Source of the DNA: an uncultured Clostridia bacterium
GTDB lineage: Bacteria; Bacillota; Clostridia; Christensenellales; Aristaeellaceae
Length of the DNA: 47,500 nucleotides
Assembly (NCBI GenBank): GCA_946408995.1
Contig: CAMJUL010000026.1
Span: forward strand, 1 to 47,500
Reading direction: 5' to 3'
The position numbers and the translations under genes are program-made. The stretch's first letter is position 1, and every line of letters begins with the position of its first letter. The notes under the pieces were generated by a model that searched no databases, was not told the DNA's origin, and saw nothing but the letters and a program-made list of their open reading frames with translations. Shown in pieces: positions 8,198-17,454 of this stretch.

Positions 8198-9697
8198 TCA
8201 CCGGCCGATCAGGGTGTCCAGGTAAATGTCCCCGAAGGAGGACAGATCCTGCCCTGCCGTTTCCATGAGAACCCTTTCAAAATCCGCCCTGGAGGCCCTC
8301 TGCCAGGCAAAACGGTCCGCATACGCCTTCAGGACGGCGTTCAGTTTCCCGTCCGTGTAGGTATCCAGGGCGCACAGGTACGCCGTCCCGCGGCCGTAGA
8401 CCACGGTATCGTACTGCGCGCAATCCGAAAAGCGGTCGATGGGGCTTCCCGGGGTAACGCTGCCCTCCACCTGTTCCTCCAGAGGCGCGTCCGCCAGGTA
8501 GTAGCGCAGCGACGCCCTGGAATCCTCGCCGTAGCGGGCCCGGACATACTCCAGCACGGCCCACTGGCACAGCGCCTCGTCCTGCCAGGGCTCGTTGACC
8601 TGGTCCGACCCCACCAGGTCGTAAAACCACAGGTGGGCACATTCATGGGCCAGGGGAAGCTCCCAATCCTCCTGCCCGCTTTCAAAAAGGCGGTCGGACA
8701 GAAGCACCAGGCCCGGATATTCCATGCCGTCAAAGGGGAAGGGGAAGGCAGCCACCGTCAGGCAGGCCCTTGGCGGCGGGCCGTAAAGCGCCGTATAGGC
8801 TTTCAGGATCTCCCCCGCCCGGTCCGCCACCTTTTCCCGATCCCCCCGGATGTTCACCAACCGGACCAGGACCTGTCCGAAGGACTTCTCCAGGGCCCTC
8901 TCCCCCCGGAAAAAGAGCAGCGCCATGTCCCTGGCCGCCTCCAGCGTCCCCGTCCAGGTGCCGTCAGGCCCTTTCTCAAAGGCGCAGGAGCCGTAAGGGA
9001 CCCAGCCCTCCTCCAGGGACAGGGAAAGCTGCCAGTCCATGCAGTCGGACACAAACGGATCTCCGATGGGGGTATAGGGGTCCAGGCGGTATGCGTTCCT
9101 TTCCCCGTCGTAAACCGCCGGGAGGGCCAGGGCGTTTCCAAGGACCCACAGATCCCCGCTTCTCTGGCAGCGCCAGCGGCACTCGGGGATCTCCAGAAGG
9201 AAGCTGACCGTCAGGGTGCCCCATTCCCCGGCCTCCCAGTCCTTTGTTTCCACCCGCAGGGCGGTCTCGTCCCCGTCCGTCCAGCGGCCGGCCGCGCTTT
9301 CGCCCTGCCAGCGGATCCCCATCAGGGTCACCCGGCCCGGACTAAAGCCCAACGGATAGCACTCGTCATACAGGATCCCCGCCGGGCTGTGCGCCTCATC
9401 CCGGAAGGCGTTCAGGTAAAACCGGAGCACCGTGTGGTCCAGAGGCCCACAGGACCGGTTGCGCATCCGGAGGGTCTCTGTCACCGCCACGGTCCCCTCC
9501 CCGGCGTGCATCACCGCCTGAAGGCGGCACTGATCCCTGTCTTCCCCCTGGGGAAGCGGGCGGACCGTCAGGGACGGGGCGCCTTTCCGGAAGACGGAAA
9601 AGAGCCCCAGCAGGACAAGGCACGTCAATAGCGCACTTGCCCCCAGGAGGAGGCCCCTCCTCGCGCGTATGGGCATTATACCCCGTTTCCCCGCCAT
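8198..9697 (-). CDS. Membrane-anchored M1-like metallopeptidase
   Basis: 499 residues. One N-terminal membrane segment (GLLLGASALLTCLVLLGLF) follows a basic stretch, so most of the protein should be outside. The gluzincin zinc motif is HECAHLWF (H351, E352, H355 in this numbering), with the third ligand E374 in NEPWQDEALCQW, exactly 18 residues after the second His. GMEYPGLVLL resembles the substrate-binding exopeptidase block of M1 enzymes. The N-terminal half is beta-rich, as in M1. It is shorter than classic aminopeptidase N and lacks the C-terminal helical domain. The start at 9697 has AAGGA at proper spacing; another ATG 16 codons upstream is possible. Probably the first gene of the envelope operon. 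Confidence 0.8.
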   Translation of the reverse strand: MAGKRGIMPIRARRGLLLGASALLTCLVLLGLFSVFRKGAPSLTVRPLPQGEDRDQCRLQAVMHAGEGTVAVTETLRMRNRSCGPLDHTVLRFYLNAFRDEAHSPAGILYDECYPLGFSPGRVTLMGIRWQGESAAGRWTDGDETALRVETKDWEAGEWGTLTVSFLLEIPECRWRCQRSGDLWVLGNALALPAVYDGERNAYRLDPYTPIGDPFVSDCMDWQLSLSLEEGWVPYGSCAFEKGPDGTWTGTLEAARDMALLFFRGERALEKSFGQVLVRLVNIRGDREKVADRAGEILKAYTALYGPPPRACLTVAAFPFPFDGMEYPGLVLLSDRLFESGQEDWELPLAHECAHLWFYDLVGSDQVNEPWQDEALCQWAVLEYVRARYGEDSRASLRYYLADAPLEEQVEGSVTPGSPIDRFSDCAQYDTVVYGRGTAYLCALDTYTDGKLNAVLKAYADRFAWQRASRADFERVLMETAGQDLSSFGDIYLDTLIGR

Positions 9698-9721
9698 TTT
9701 CCAGTCCTTTCGTTTCCTTCC

Positions 9722-9792
9722 GGTTTCTTCCCTTCCCTTATCCAACGGGAAAAAAGCAGGTTTCTTTCCCTCCCTTATTCAATGGAAAAAAA
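9722..9792. repeat. Two 34-base tandem imperfect repeats, period 37
   Basis: Bases 9722-9755 and 9759-9792 match at 29 of 34 positions, and all five differences are transitions. They lie between the end of pepT and the start of the M1-like peptidase gene, in what should be the leader or promoter region of the latter. On the minus strand each copy contains a purine-rich AAGGGAGGGAAAG-type stretch. No gene is seen in 9698-9821. Confidence 0.7.
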
Positions 9793-9821
9793 CGTTTTCT
9801 TCCGGACGGCGCATTTTTTTG

Positions 9822-11051
9822 TCAGTCCGCCTCCCGGGGACCCGTCAGGAAACGCAGCACCTCCACCACCCGGCGCATCTCGTCCACGGAGACATATTCG
9901 TACACGCCATGGCAGTTGCGGCCGCCGGTTCCCAAATTGGGGCAGGGAAGCCCCATAAAGGTCAGCCGGCTTCCGTCGGTGCCGCCCCGTACGGGCTGGG
10001 TCACAGGCTCCATGCCCGCCCTGCGGATCGCCCGGCGGGCCCGTTCGGCGATCCAGGGCTTTTCCCGCAGGCGCAGCGCCATATTATAGTAGGAATCCCG
10101 GATCTCCAGGCAGACCGTGCCCTCCCCGTACCGGTCGTTGAGGAAAGCGGCGGTTTTCTCCATGCGCGCCTTGCGCGCCTCAAAGCGATCCGTGTCGTGG
10201 TCGCGGAGGATGTATCTCATTTCCGCCCTGTCCACACCGCCGCTCAGCGCGCAAAGGTGATAGAACCCTTCCCTGCCCATCGTGTGCTCCGGCACCTCCG
10301 CGCAGGGCAGCATGGCGTCCAGCTCCATGGCCACCTTCAGGGCGTTGAGCATTTTGTCCTTGGCCGAACCCGGATGGATGGAAAGCCCCCGGATGATCAC
10401 CCGGACGCCGGCGGCGTTGAAGGTCTCCTCCTCGATCTCGTTGGCCTCCCCGCCGTCCACGGTGTAGGCATAGTCCGCCCCGAAGGCGGCCACGTCAAAC
10501 CGGTCCGCCCCGCTGCCGATCTCCTCGTCCGGGGTAAAGGCCACCGAGATGGCGCAATGGGGCTCCTCGGGATGCTCCCTGTAGTATTCCAGAAGGGACA
10601 TGATCTCCGCGACGCCGGCCTTGTCGTCCGCCCCCAGGCAGGTGGTCCCGTCCGTCACGATGATCTCGTGCCCTACGACCCCGCGCAGGTTTTCAAACTG
10701 CGCTTCCCTCATCACGATGCCCTTTTCCTCGTTCAGCACCACGTCCCCGCCCGTGTATTTGAGCACCCGGGCCTTCAGCGGCGCGGCGGGCACGCAGTTG
10801 ACCGTGTCCATATGGGCGATCAGGCCGATCCTGTCCTCCCTCTCCATGCCGGGAGTGGCCGGAAGGAAGCCGTACACATAGCAGTCCTCCGTCAGGCGGA
10901 CGTTTCTGAGGCCCAGGTCCCGCATTTCCGCTTCAAGAAGCCTTGCCAGGTCAAACTGGCAGTCCGTGGAAGGGCACCGCCGGGGGCTGTCCTCGTCCGA
11001 GGCGGTCAGGATGCGCGCGTAACGCAGAAAGCGTTCTTCGATCTTTTCCAT
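9822..11051 (-). CDS. pepT: Peptidase T (tripeptide aminopeptidase)
   Basis: 409 residues, the normal length for PepT, a cytoplasmic dizinc M20B aminopeptidase that takes the N-terminal residue from tripeptides. Zinc and catalytic residues are visible: HMDTV (H80, D82), LGADDKAG (bridging D142), DEEIGSGAD (E176, E177), and the late His in GTGGRNCHG. The lid-domain pattern VRGGTDGSRLTFMGLPCPN is also typical. Start at 11051 follows AGGAGCAGAAC. It is last in the ruvCAB-HAD-pepT run, 13 bases after the HAD gene. Confidence 0.96.
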   Translation of the reverse strand: MEKIEERFLRYARILTASDEDSPRRCPSTDCQFDLARLLEAEMRDLGLRNVRLTEDCYVYGFLPATPGMEREDRIGLIAHMDTVNCVPAAPLKARVLKYTGGDVVLNEEKGIVMREAQFENLRGVVGHEIIVTDGTTCLGADDKAGVAEIMSLLEYYREHPEEPHCAISVAFTPDEEIGSGADRFDVAAFGADYAYTVDGGEANEIEEETFNAAGVRVIIRGLSIHPGSAKDKMLNALKVAMELDAMLPCAEVPEHTMGREGFYHLCALSGGVDRAEMRYILRDHDTDRFEARKARMEKTAAFLNDRYGEGTVCLEIRDSYYNMALRLREKPWIAERARRAIRRAGMEPVTQPVRGGTDGSRLTFMGLPCPNLGTGGRNCHGVYEYVSVDEMRRVVEVLRFLTGPREAD

Positions 11052-11064
11052 GTTCTGCTCCTTT

Positions 11065-11712
11065 TCAGTTTCCCGGGGCCTCGACCAATCCCCGTAAAAG
11101 CGCCTGCATGTCATGGTACCGGTAGGGGGTCGGGCAGGCGGCCCCGTAGCCGTCCGCGTCAAACAGCGCGCAGGCGATCCCCGCGTTGACGCCGCTTTCC
11201 AGGTCCAGGTCCCTGTCCCCGATCATGACGCACTGCGTCCTGTCCAGGCCGTGCTTTTCGATCAGGTAATTCAGGCCCTCGGGGGAGGGCTTTGCAGCAA
11301 ATCCCATGTCCGCCGTCACAAAATCCTTGAAGTACTCAAGGAACCCCTCCCGCCTCAGGGCCGGCAGACAGGTTTCCCCCCGGTGGGTATAGATAAAGTT
11401 CCATCCGCCTTCCTGCCGGATCCTGCGCAGCACCTCCCCCGTCCCGGGGTAGGGCCGCATGGTTTCGGGGCCCTCCTCCTCGCTGTGGCGCCGGTATCCC
11501 AATAAAAGCGCCTCCGGGGAAACCCGGCCGCCGCTCCTTGAAGCGAAGGTCTCGCAGGCGTGCCAAAGCTTCACCTTCATCAGCGCTTCCGTTTCCTCAA
11601 GGGAGGCGCTCAGCCCCGCGTCCGCCATGCCCTTCAAAAAGGCCCGGGCCATGCGGGGATAGGTATTGAAAAGCGTGCCGTCAAAATCCCAGAAAAAATA
11701 CCTGAAAAGCAT
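11065..11712 (-). CDS. HAD-superfamily hydrolase (phosphoglycolate phosphatase-like)
   Basis: 215 residues. Motif I is FWDFDGTLFNT at the N-terminus, motif II a Thr in NFIYTHRG, motif III the Lys of AAKPSPEGLNYL, and motif IV GDRDLDLESG. An alpha-helical cap follows motif I, so this is a subfamily I enzyme, like Gph or PgmB. Such enzymes hydrolyse small phosphoesters in the cytoplasm; the substrate cannot be read from sequence. It is 21 bases downstream of ruvB and 13 upstream of pepT. Next to DNA repair genes a role in clearing phosphoglycolate is tempting but only inference. Confidence 0.85.
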   Translation of the reverse strand: MLFRYFFWDFDGTLFNTYPRMARAFLKGMADAGLSASLEETEALMKVKLWHACETFASRSGGRVSPEALLLGYRRHSEEEGPETMRPYPGTGEVLRRIRQEGGWNFIYTHRGETCLPALRREGFLEYFKDFVTADMGFAAKPSPEGLNYLIEKHGLDRTQCVMIGDRDLDLESGVNAGIACALFDADGYGAACPTPYRYHDMQALLRGLVEAPGN

Positions 11713-11733
11713 GCTGTCTCCCTGTTCGAACGT

Positions 11734-12789
11734 TCAAAGAAGGCTGGTCTGCTCCATCCCGTCCTCCGCGTCGGAGGGAAGGTTCCCCGGCACCTGGAGC
11801 TTCAGATGGCGGTAGGCCTGCTCCGTGGCGATCCGGCCCGACCGGGTGCGCATCACCAGGCCCTGCTGCATCAGGAAAGGCTCATACACGTCCTCAATGG
11901 TCCCCGGGTCCTCGTTGACCGCGGCCGCCAGGGTATCCAGGCCCACCGGCCGGCCGGAAAAGGTGCCGGTCAGGGCCCGGAGGATCTCCCGGTCCATCCG
12001 GTCCAGGCCCAATTCGTCCACCTCCAGGAGGTCGATGCCCTCCCTGGCGGACTGAAGGGTGATGACCCCGCCCGACTTGAGCTGCGCGTAGTCCCGTACC
12101 CTTTTGAGCATCCGGTTGGCGATCCTCGGGGTGCCCCGGGACCTGCGGGCGATCTCCAGAAGGCCCTCTTCCTCAAAGCGTACCCCAAGGATGCCCGCGG
12201 ACCTGGAAACGATGCGGGTCAGCTCCTCCGGGGTATACAATTCCAGGGTATAAATAATGCCAAACCGGTCCCTGAGGGGATGGGAGAGCATTCCCTGCCG
12301 GGTGGTCGCCCCGATCAGGGTAAACCGGGGCAGGTCCACCCGCATGGAGCGGGCCATGGGACCCTTGCCGATCATGATGTCCAGGACATGATCCTCCATG
12401 GCGGGGTACAGGATCTCCTCCACGGTGCGGGGGATGCGGTGGATCTCGTCAATGAACAATACGTCCCCCTGGTCCATGTTGGTCAGGATGGACGCCAGGT
12501 CTCCCGGCCGGGTGATGGCCGGCCCGGAGGTGATCCGGATGTTCTGACCCATTTCCGAGGCGACGATCTCCGCCATGGTGGTTTTTCCAAGGCCCGGCGG
12601 GCCCGAGAGCAGGATGTGGTCCAGAGGCTCGTGCCGCTGCAGGGCCGCCTCGATGTACATTTTCAGGCTGCGGCGCATTTTCTCCTGCCCGATGTATTCC
12701 CGAAGGGTCTTGGGGCGGAGGCTGACCTCCGTCTCCTGGTCCTCGGGCCGCACGGTCGCGCTCAGCAGCCGGTCTTCCTCATTCATCAT
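11734..12789 (-). CDS. ruvB: Holliday junction branch migration ATPase RuvB
   Basis: 351 residues. The AAA+ core carries Walker [10 protein letters not shown] (63-71), Walker B LFIDEIHR (111-118), sensor 1 IGATTR, and the arginine-finger region LRDRFG. A C-terminal winged helix ([24 protein letters not shown]) binds DNA. RuvB hexamers pull DNA through the RuvA-bound junction. Two adjacent ATG codons are possible starts (12789 and 12786). About 80 bases after ruvA; these carry a short segment without a clear signal. Confidence 0.98.
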   Translation of the reverse strand: MMNEEDRLLSATVRPEDQETEVSLRPKTLREYIGQEKMRRSLKMYIEAALQRHEPLDHILLSGPPGLGKTTMAEIVASEMGQNIRITSGPAITRPGDLASILTNMDQGDVLFIDEIHRIPRTVEEILYPAMEDHVLDIMIGKGPMARSMRVDLPRFTLIGATTRQGMLSHPLRDRFGIIYTLELYTPEELTRIVSRSAGILGVRFEEEGLLEIARRSRGTPRIANRMLKRVRDYAQLKSGGVITLQSAREGIDLLEVDELGLDRMDREILRALTGTFSGRPVGLDTLAAAVNEDPGTIEDVYEPFLMQQGLVMRTRSGRIATEQAYRHLKLQVPGNLPSDAEDGMEQTSLL

Positions 12790-12868
12790 TTTCCGGTATC
12801 CCTATTCCTGTGTATTTGCCCGGTCTGCTCTCCTCCCCGGCGCGGGCAGACAGCCGAAGGAGGGCCTG

Positions 12869-13480
12869 TCAGATATTTTTCAGGGCCAGGCGGAGAAGCT
12901 CGTTGGGATCCGTCGTCTGTCCCCGGACGGCCGCCACCGCCTTCTGGGCCTCCTGGGGGGTATAGCCCAGGCTCTGCAGGGCAAGAAGGGTATCCTGCAC
13001 GCCTCCGCCCGGGCCTTCCCCTCCGTCCTGCATCCAGGCGGACGGGGCGTCCTCCCCGAGGATCGCCTTCAGCTCCTCGTCGGTGACCTTTCCCTTCATT
13101 TCAAGGGCCATGCGCTGGGCGGTTTTTTTGCCCACGCCCTGGGCCCTGGAGAGGGTGTTCACGTCCCCGTCCATGATGGCCTTCGTCAGGTCCTTCAGGG
13201 ACATAGACCCCAGGATCTGCACGGCGGTTTTCGGCCCGATGCCGCTGACCGCCGTCAGGGAGCGGAACATGGCCCGCTCCTCCCGGCTGGCAAAGCCAAA
13301 CAGCTCCATGCCGTCCTCCCGGACGCTCAGGAACGTATAGACCTTCATGGAGGCGCCTTTTTCCGGCGCCCTGTTGACCGTGTTCATGGAACAGGTGACC
13401 TGAAAGCCGATGCCCCCCACGTCCAGCACCAGGGAGTTCATCTCCTTTTCCGTCACCTTGCCCTCCAGATACGCAAACAT
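12869..13480 (-). CDS. ruvA: Holliday junction DNA-binding protein RuvA
   Basis: 203 residues. An OB-fold N-domain (MFAYLEGKVTEKEMNSLVLD) is followed by two helix-hairpin-helix motifs, VSGIGPKTAVQIL and AQGVGKKTAQRMALEM, then an acidic linker and a C-terminal UBA-like domain (QDTLLALQSLGYTPQEAQKAV) that contacts RuvB. RuvA tetramers hold the four-way junction flat. It is 15 bases after ruvC, and the order ruvC-ruvA-ruvB is standard. Confidence 0.98.
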   Translation of the reverse strand: MFAYLEGKVTEKEMNSLVLDVGGIGFQVTCSMNTVNRAPEKGASMKVYTFLSVREDGMELFGFASREERAMFRSLTAVSGIGPKTAVQILGSMSLKDLTKAIMDGDVNTLSRAQGVGKKTAQRMALEMKGKVTDEELKAILGEDAPSAWMQDGGEGPGGGVQDTLLALQSLGYTPQEAQKAVAAVRGQTTDPNELLRLALKNI

Positions 13481-13495
13481 AGCCCGCCTCCCGCT

Positions 13496-13990
13496 TTATT
13501 TCATCAGGTACTGTTCCTTCATCCGTCCCGCCTGCACATGGGTCAGCGCCGCGGCCACGGCGTCCGCCGCGTCGTCGGGGCGGATGATGTCCTCCAGCTT
13601 CAGGAGCAGCCGGACCATCTGCTGCATCTGATGCTTGTCCGCCTTGCCAAAGCCGGTAATGGACTGCTTGATCTGCATGGGCGTATACTCATACAGCGGC
13701 TTTCCGTATTCCGCGCAGGCGCACAGGGCGCAGCCCCGGGCGTGTCCCACGGCGATGCCGGTGGTGATGTTCTTGGCAAAAAACAATTCCTCAAAGGCGA
13801 TCTCGTCCGGCGCGTATTTCTCAAGCAGCGCTTTTGTGCCCTGATAGATCTCCTTGAGCCGCTGGGGCAGCGTCCTGTCCGGCGTCGTGATCACGGCCCC
13901 GGCCTCTACCAGGCGTACGCGGCTCCCCGCGCTTTCCACAACACCCCACCCCATCGTGGCAAGGCCCGGATCGATTCCAAGTACGACCAT
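13496..13990 (-). CDS. ruvC: Holliday junction resolvase RuvC
   Basis: 164 residues with the RNase-H-like resolvase fold. Catalytic acids are in place: D7 in LGIDPGL, E67/E68 in AFEELFF, D140 and D143 in RPDDAADA. ITGFGKADKHQMQQMV is the junction-binding helix region. It cuts Holliday junctions symmetrically. First gene of the ruvCAB unit, transcribed from its own promoter back to back with carB. Confidence 0.98.
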   Translation of the reverse strand: MVVLGIDPGLATMGWGVVESAGSRVRLVEAGAVITTPDRTLPQRLKEIYQGTKALLEKYAPDEIAFEELFFAKNITTGIAVGHARGCALCACAEYGKPLYEYTPMQIKQSITGFGKADKHQMQQMVRLLLKLEDIIRPDDAADAVAAALTHVQAGRMKEQYLMK

Positions 13991-14041
13991 TTCGTTTCCC
14001 GCTTTCCGCCGCGCCCCAAAGCGTGGAAGCGCAACGCTTTT

Positions 14042-14070
14042 ATTTTATCAAAAAGCCTTCAAGGACGCAA
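14042..14070 (-). promoter_or_regulatory. ruvC promoter
   Basis: On the minus strand TTGCGT (14070-14065) and TAAAAT (14047-14042) are separated by 17 bases, about 50 bases before ruvC. It is divergent from the carB promoter 45 bases away. Confidence 0.6.
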
Positions 14071-14114
14071 CCGTTTGCCTTCCTCCAAAAGAACAGTCAA
14101 GATACAATTCCGTC

Positions 14115-14143
14115 TTGAAGCCGCCCAAAAACTGCTTTATAAT
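14115..14143 (+). promoter_or_regulatory. carB promoter
   Basis: TTGAAG (14115-14120), a 17-base spacer, and a perfect TATAAT (14138-14143). The leader is about 70 bases. It contains a weak GGTTT/AAACC pairing but no terminator or PyrR-type structure that I can support. Confidence 0.75.
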
Positions 14144-14216
14144 ATTTGACGGTTTTTTATCCCGACCCTCGTAAACCGCCTGTTTATGCCCGTGTTGCAA
14201 AAGAAAGGGGTACTCC

Positions 14217-17200
14217 ATGCCGCAGAGAACAGACATCAAAACCGTCCTCATTATCGGATCCGGCCCGATCATCATCGGCCAGGCCTGTGAATTTGACTAT
14301 TCCGGCACGCAGGCATGCAAAGCGCTTCGGGCCCTGGGCTACAGGATCGTCCTGGTCAATTCCAATCCCGCCACCATCATGACGGACCCGGAAATGGCGG
14401 ACGTTACTTACATCGAGCCCCTGAACGCCGAACGGCTGGAGCAGATCATCGCCAAGGAGCGTCCCGACGCCCTCCTGCCGAACCTGGGCGGCCAGAGCGG
14501 CCTGAACCTGGCCAGCGAATTGTACCAGAAGGGCATTCTGGACAAATACAGCGTCCAGGTCATCGGCGTCCAGGTCGACGCCATTGAGCGGGGAGAAGAC
14601 CGCATTGAGTTCAAAAAGACCATGGAGGCCCTGAACATCGAAATGGCCCGGAGCGAAGTGGCCTACAGCGTGGAGGAGGGCCTTAAGATCGCGGACCGCC
14701 TGGGGTATCCCGTGGTGCTGCGCCCCGCCTACACCATGGGCGGCGCCGGCGGCGGCCTGGTCTACAACCGGGAGGAACTGAAAACCGTCATGGCCCGGGG
14801 CCTGCAGGCCTCCCTGGTCCACCAGGTCCTGGTGGAGGAAAGCATCCTCGGATGGGAAGAACTGGAGCTGGAAGTGGTGCGGGACAAGGACAACCGCATG
14901 ATCACCGTCTGCTTCATCGAAAACGTGGACCCCATGGGAGTCCATACCGGGGATTCCTTCTGCACCGCCCCCATGCTGACCATTTCCCAGGACGTCCAGA
15001 AGCGCCTTCAGGAGCAGGCCTACCGCATCGTGGAACACATCGGCGTCATCGGCGGCACCAACGTGCAGTTTGCCCATGACCCGGTCAGCGACCGGATCAT
15101 CGTTATCGAGATCAACCCCCGCACCTCCCGTTCCAGCGCCCTGGCCAGCAAAGCCACCGGCTTCCCCATCGCCCTGGTATCCGCCAAGCTGGCCGCCGGC
15201 ATGACCCTGGCGGACATGCCCTGCGGCAAGTACGGCACGCTGGACAAATACCGTCCCGACGGGGATTACGTGGTGGTCAAGTTTGCCCGCTGGGCCTTTG
15301 AGAAGTTCAAGGGCGTCGAGGACAAACTGGGCACCCAGATGCGCGCGGTGGGCGAGGTCATGTCCATCGGACACAATTATAAAGAAGCCTTCCAGAAGGC
15401 CATTCGCAGCCTGGAAAAGGGCCGCTGGGGCCTGGGCCACGTGCCCGCCTTTGAGGCCATGAGCCTGGAGGAGCTGCTCAAAAAGCTGATCACCCCCTCC
15501 AGCGAAAGGCATTTTCTCATGTATGAGGCCCTCAAGAAGGGCGCCACGGTGCAGGAACTTCACCGCATCACCTGCGTCAAGGAATGGTTCATCGCCCAGA
15601 TGCAGGAATTGGTCCGGGAAGAAGAGGACCTGGAGCGCAACGGCCTGACCGACGAACGCCTGATCCGGGCCAAGCAGGACGGCTTCAGCGACCGGTACCT
15701 GGCCCTGATCCTGGGCATGACGGAGGATGAGATCCGCGCCCGCAGGGAAAAGGCGGGCATCGGGGAAAAATGGCGGGGCGTCCACGTATCCGGCACGCCG
15801 GACAGCGCCTATTATTACTCCAGCTATTCCGGAGAGGACCTGGACACAGTCACCGAGGGCAGGCCCAAGGTCATGATCCTCGGCGGCGGCCCCAACCGCA
15901 TCGGGCAGGGCATCGAATTCGACTACTGCTGCGTCCATGCCGCCAAGAGCCTGAAAAAGCTCGGATTTGAGACCATCATCGTCAACTGCAATCCCGAGAC
16001 CGTTTCCACCGACTACGACACCAGCGACAAATTGTATTTTGAGCCCCTGACCCTGGAAGACGTGCTGAGCATCTACCGGAAGGAGAAGCCCGTTGGCGTC
16101 ATCGCCCAGTTCGGCGGTCAGACGCCCCTGAACCTGGCTTCCGCCCTGGAAAAGAACGGGGTCCGGATCCTGGGCACCACGCCCCGGGTGATCGACCTGG
16201 CGGAGGACCGGGACCAGTTCCGCGCCATGATGGAAAAACTGGGCATCCCCATGCCCGAGAGCGGCATGGCCACCACCGTGGAGGAGGCCAAGGCCATCGC
16301 CCATTCCATCGGCTATCCGGTCATGGTGCGCCCCAGCTACGTCCTTGGGGGACGCGGCATGGAAGTGGTCTATGACGACGAGGCCATGACCTCCTACATG
16401 AACGCGGCCGTGGGCGTCACCCCCGACCGTCCCATCCTCATCGACCGGTTCCTCAACCACGCCCTGGAGTGCGAGGCGGACGCCATCGCCGACGGCACCC
16501 ACGCCTTCGTCCCCGCTGTCATGGAGCACATCGAGCTCGCGGGCATCCATTCCGGCGACTCGGCCTGCATCATCCCCTCCAGGCATATCGACGAAGAGCA
16601 CCTTCAGACCATCCGCACCTATACCCGCCGCATCGCCGAGGAAATGCACGTGGTGGGCCTGATGAACATGCAGTACGCCATCGAAAACGGCGTGGTGTAC
16701 GTCCTGGAGGCCAACCCCAGGGCCAGCCGCACGGTGCCCCTGGTCAGCAAGGTCTGCGGCATCTCCATGGTGCCCCTGGCGGTGGAGGTCATTACCGCCG
16801 GCCTGACCGGCCGTCCCTCCCCCGTTCCCGCCCTGAAGGACCGCGTCATCCCCTATTACGGTGTCAAGGAGGCGGTCTTCCCCTTCAACATGTTCCAGGA
16901 GGTCGACCCGATCCTGGGGCCCGAAATGCGCTCCACCGGCGAGGTGCTGGGCCTGGCGGATACCACGGGCGAGGCCTTCTTCAAGGCCGAGGAGGCCGCC
17001 CAGGCGGCGCTCCCCACCCAGGGCACGGTGCTCATCAGCGTCAACCAGAAGGACAAACCCGAGGTACGCCAGCTGGCCGCCTCCCTGTACCGGGACGGCT
17101 TCACCCTGATGGCCACCGCCGGGACGGCCGCGCTGATCCGAGAAAGCGGCATCCCCGTGGAGGAGGTCAAAAAGCTCCACGAGGGCCGTCCGAACATCCT

Positions 17201-17426
17201 GGATCTGATCACCAACGGAAAGATCCAGCTGATCGTCAACTCCCCCGTGGGCAAGGACAGCATCTATGACGACAGCTACCTGCGCAAGGCCGCCATCAAG
17301 CACAAGATTCCCTACATCACCACCATCGCCGCCGCCCTGGCCGCGGCGGAGGGCATCGCCCGCGTACGGGAAAGCGGCCGCGGCAGCGTCCGGTCCCTGC
17401 AAAGCTGGCACAGCCTGATCCGTTGA
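14217..17426 (+). CDS. carB: Carbamoyl-phosphate synthase large subunit
   Basis: 1069 residues, full length. Two homologous ATP-grasp halves are visible: VLIIGSGPIIIGQACEFDYS opens the first and VMILGGGPNRIGQGIEFDYC (about 560) the second. Each has its NPRTSRSSAL or NPRASRTVPLV metal/phosphate block. The C-terminal 130 residues (GTVLISVNQKDKPEVRQLA onward) form the MGS-like allosteric domain. The enzyme makes carbamoyl phosphate for pyrimidines and arginine, taking ammonia from the small subunit. No carA lies beside it, which is unusual; the small subunit must be elsewhere or the gene relocated. AAAGGGG precedes the ATG. Confidence 0.98.
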   Translation: MPQRTDIKTVLIIGSGPIIIGQACEFDYSGTQACKALRALGYRIVLVNSNPATIMTDPEMADVTYIEPLNAERLEQIIAKERPDALLPNLGGQSGLNLASELYQKGILDKYSVQVIGVQVDAIERGEDRIEFKKTMEALNIEMARSEVAYSVEEGLKIADRLGYPVVLRPAYTMGGAGGGLVYNREELKTVMARGLQASLVHQVLVEESILGWEELELEVVRDKDNRMITVCFIENVDPMGVHTGDSFCTAPMLTISQDVQKRLQEQAYRIVEHIGVIGGTNVQFAHDPVSDRIIVIEINPRTSRSSALASKATGFPIALVSAKLAAGMTLADMPCGKYGTLDKYRPDGDYVVVKFARWAFEKFKGVEDKLGTQMRAVGEVMSIGHNYKEAFQKAIRSLEKGRWGLGHVPAFEAMSLEELLKKLITPSSERHFLMYEALKKGATVQELHRITCVKEWFIAQMQELVREEEDLERNGLTDERLIRAKQDGFSDRYLALILGMTEDEIRARREKAGIGEKWRGVHVSGTPDSAYYYSSYSGEDLDTVTEGRPKVMILGGGPNRIGQGIEFDYCCVHAAKSLKKLGFETIIVNCNPETVSTDYDTSDKLYFEPLTLEDVLSIYRKEKPVGVIAQFGGQTPLNLASALEKNGVRILGTTPRVIDLAEDRDQFRAMMEKLGIPMPESGMATTVEEAKAIAHSIGYPVMVRPSYVLGGRGMEVVYDDEAMTSYMNAAVGVTPDRPILIDRFLNHALECEADAIADGTHAFVPAVMEHIELAGIHSGDSACIIPSRHIDEEHLQTIRTYTRRIAEEMHVVGLMNMQYAIENGVVYVLEANPRASRTVPLVSKVCGISMVPLAVEVITAGLTGRPSPVPALKDRVIPYYGVKEAVFPFNMFQEVDPILGPEMRSTGEVLGLADTTGEAFFKAEEAAQAALPTQGTVLISVNQKDKPEVRQLAASLYRDGFTLMATAGTAALIRESGIPVEEVKKLHEGRPNILDLITNGKIQLIVNSPVGKDSIYDDSYLRKAAIKHKIPYITTIAAALAAAEGIARVRESGRGSVRSLQSWHSLIR

Positions 17427-17454
17427 TTGATTCTTCCTCAGAAAGAGGTCTTTT

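Noticed and set aside
7136-9631. Long plus-strand frame opposite the GT2-GtrA and M1-like genes
   Set aside because: Pro/Gln/His/Arg-rich translation without motifs, opposite genes with intact catalytic motifs.
14144-14216. Pyrimidine attenuator before carB
   Set aside because: Only a six-base weak pairing, no terminator and no PyrR-binding loop sequence seen.
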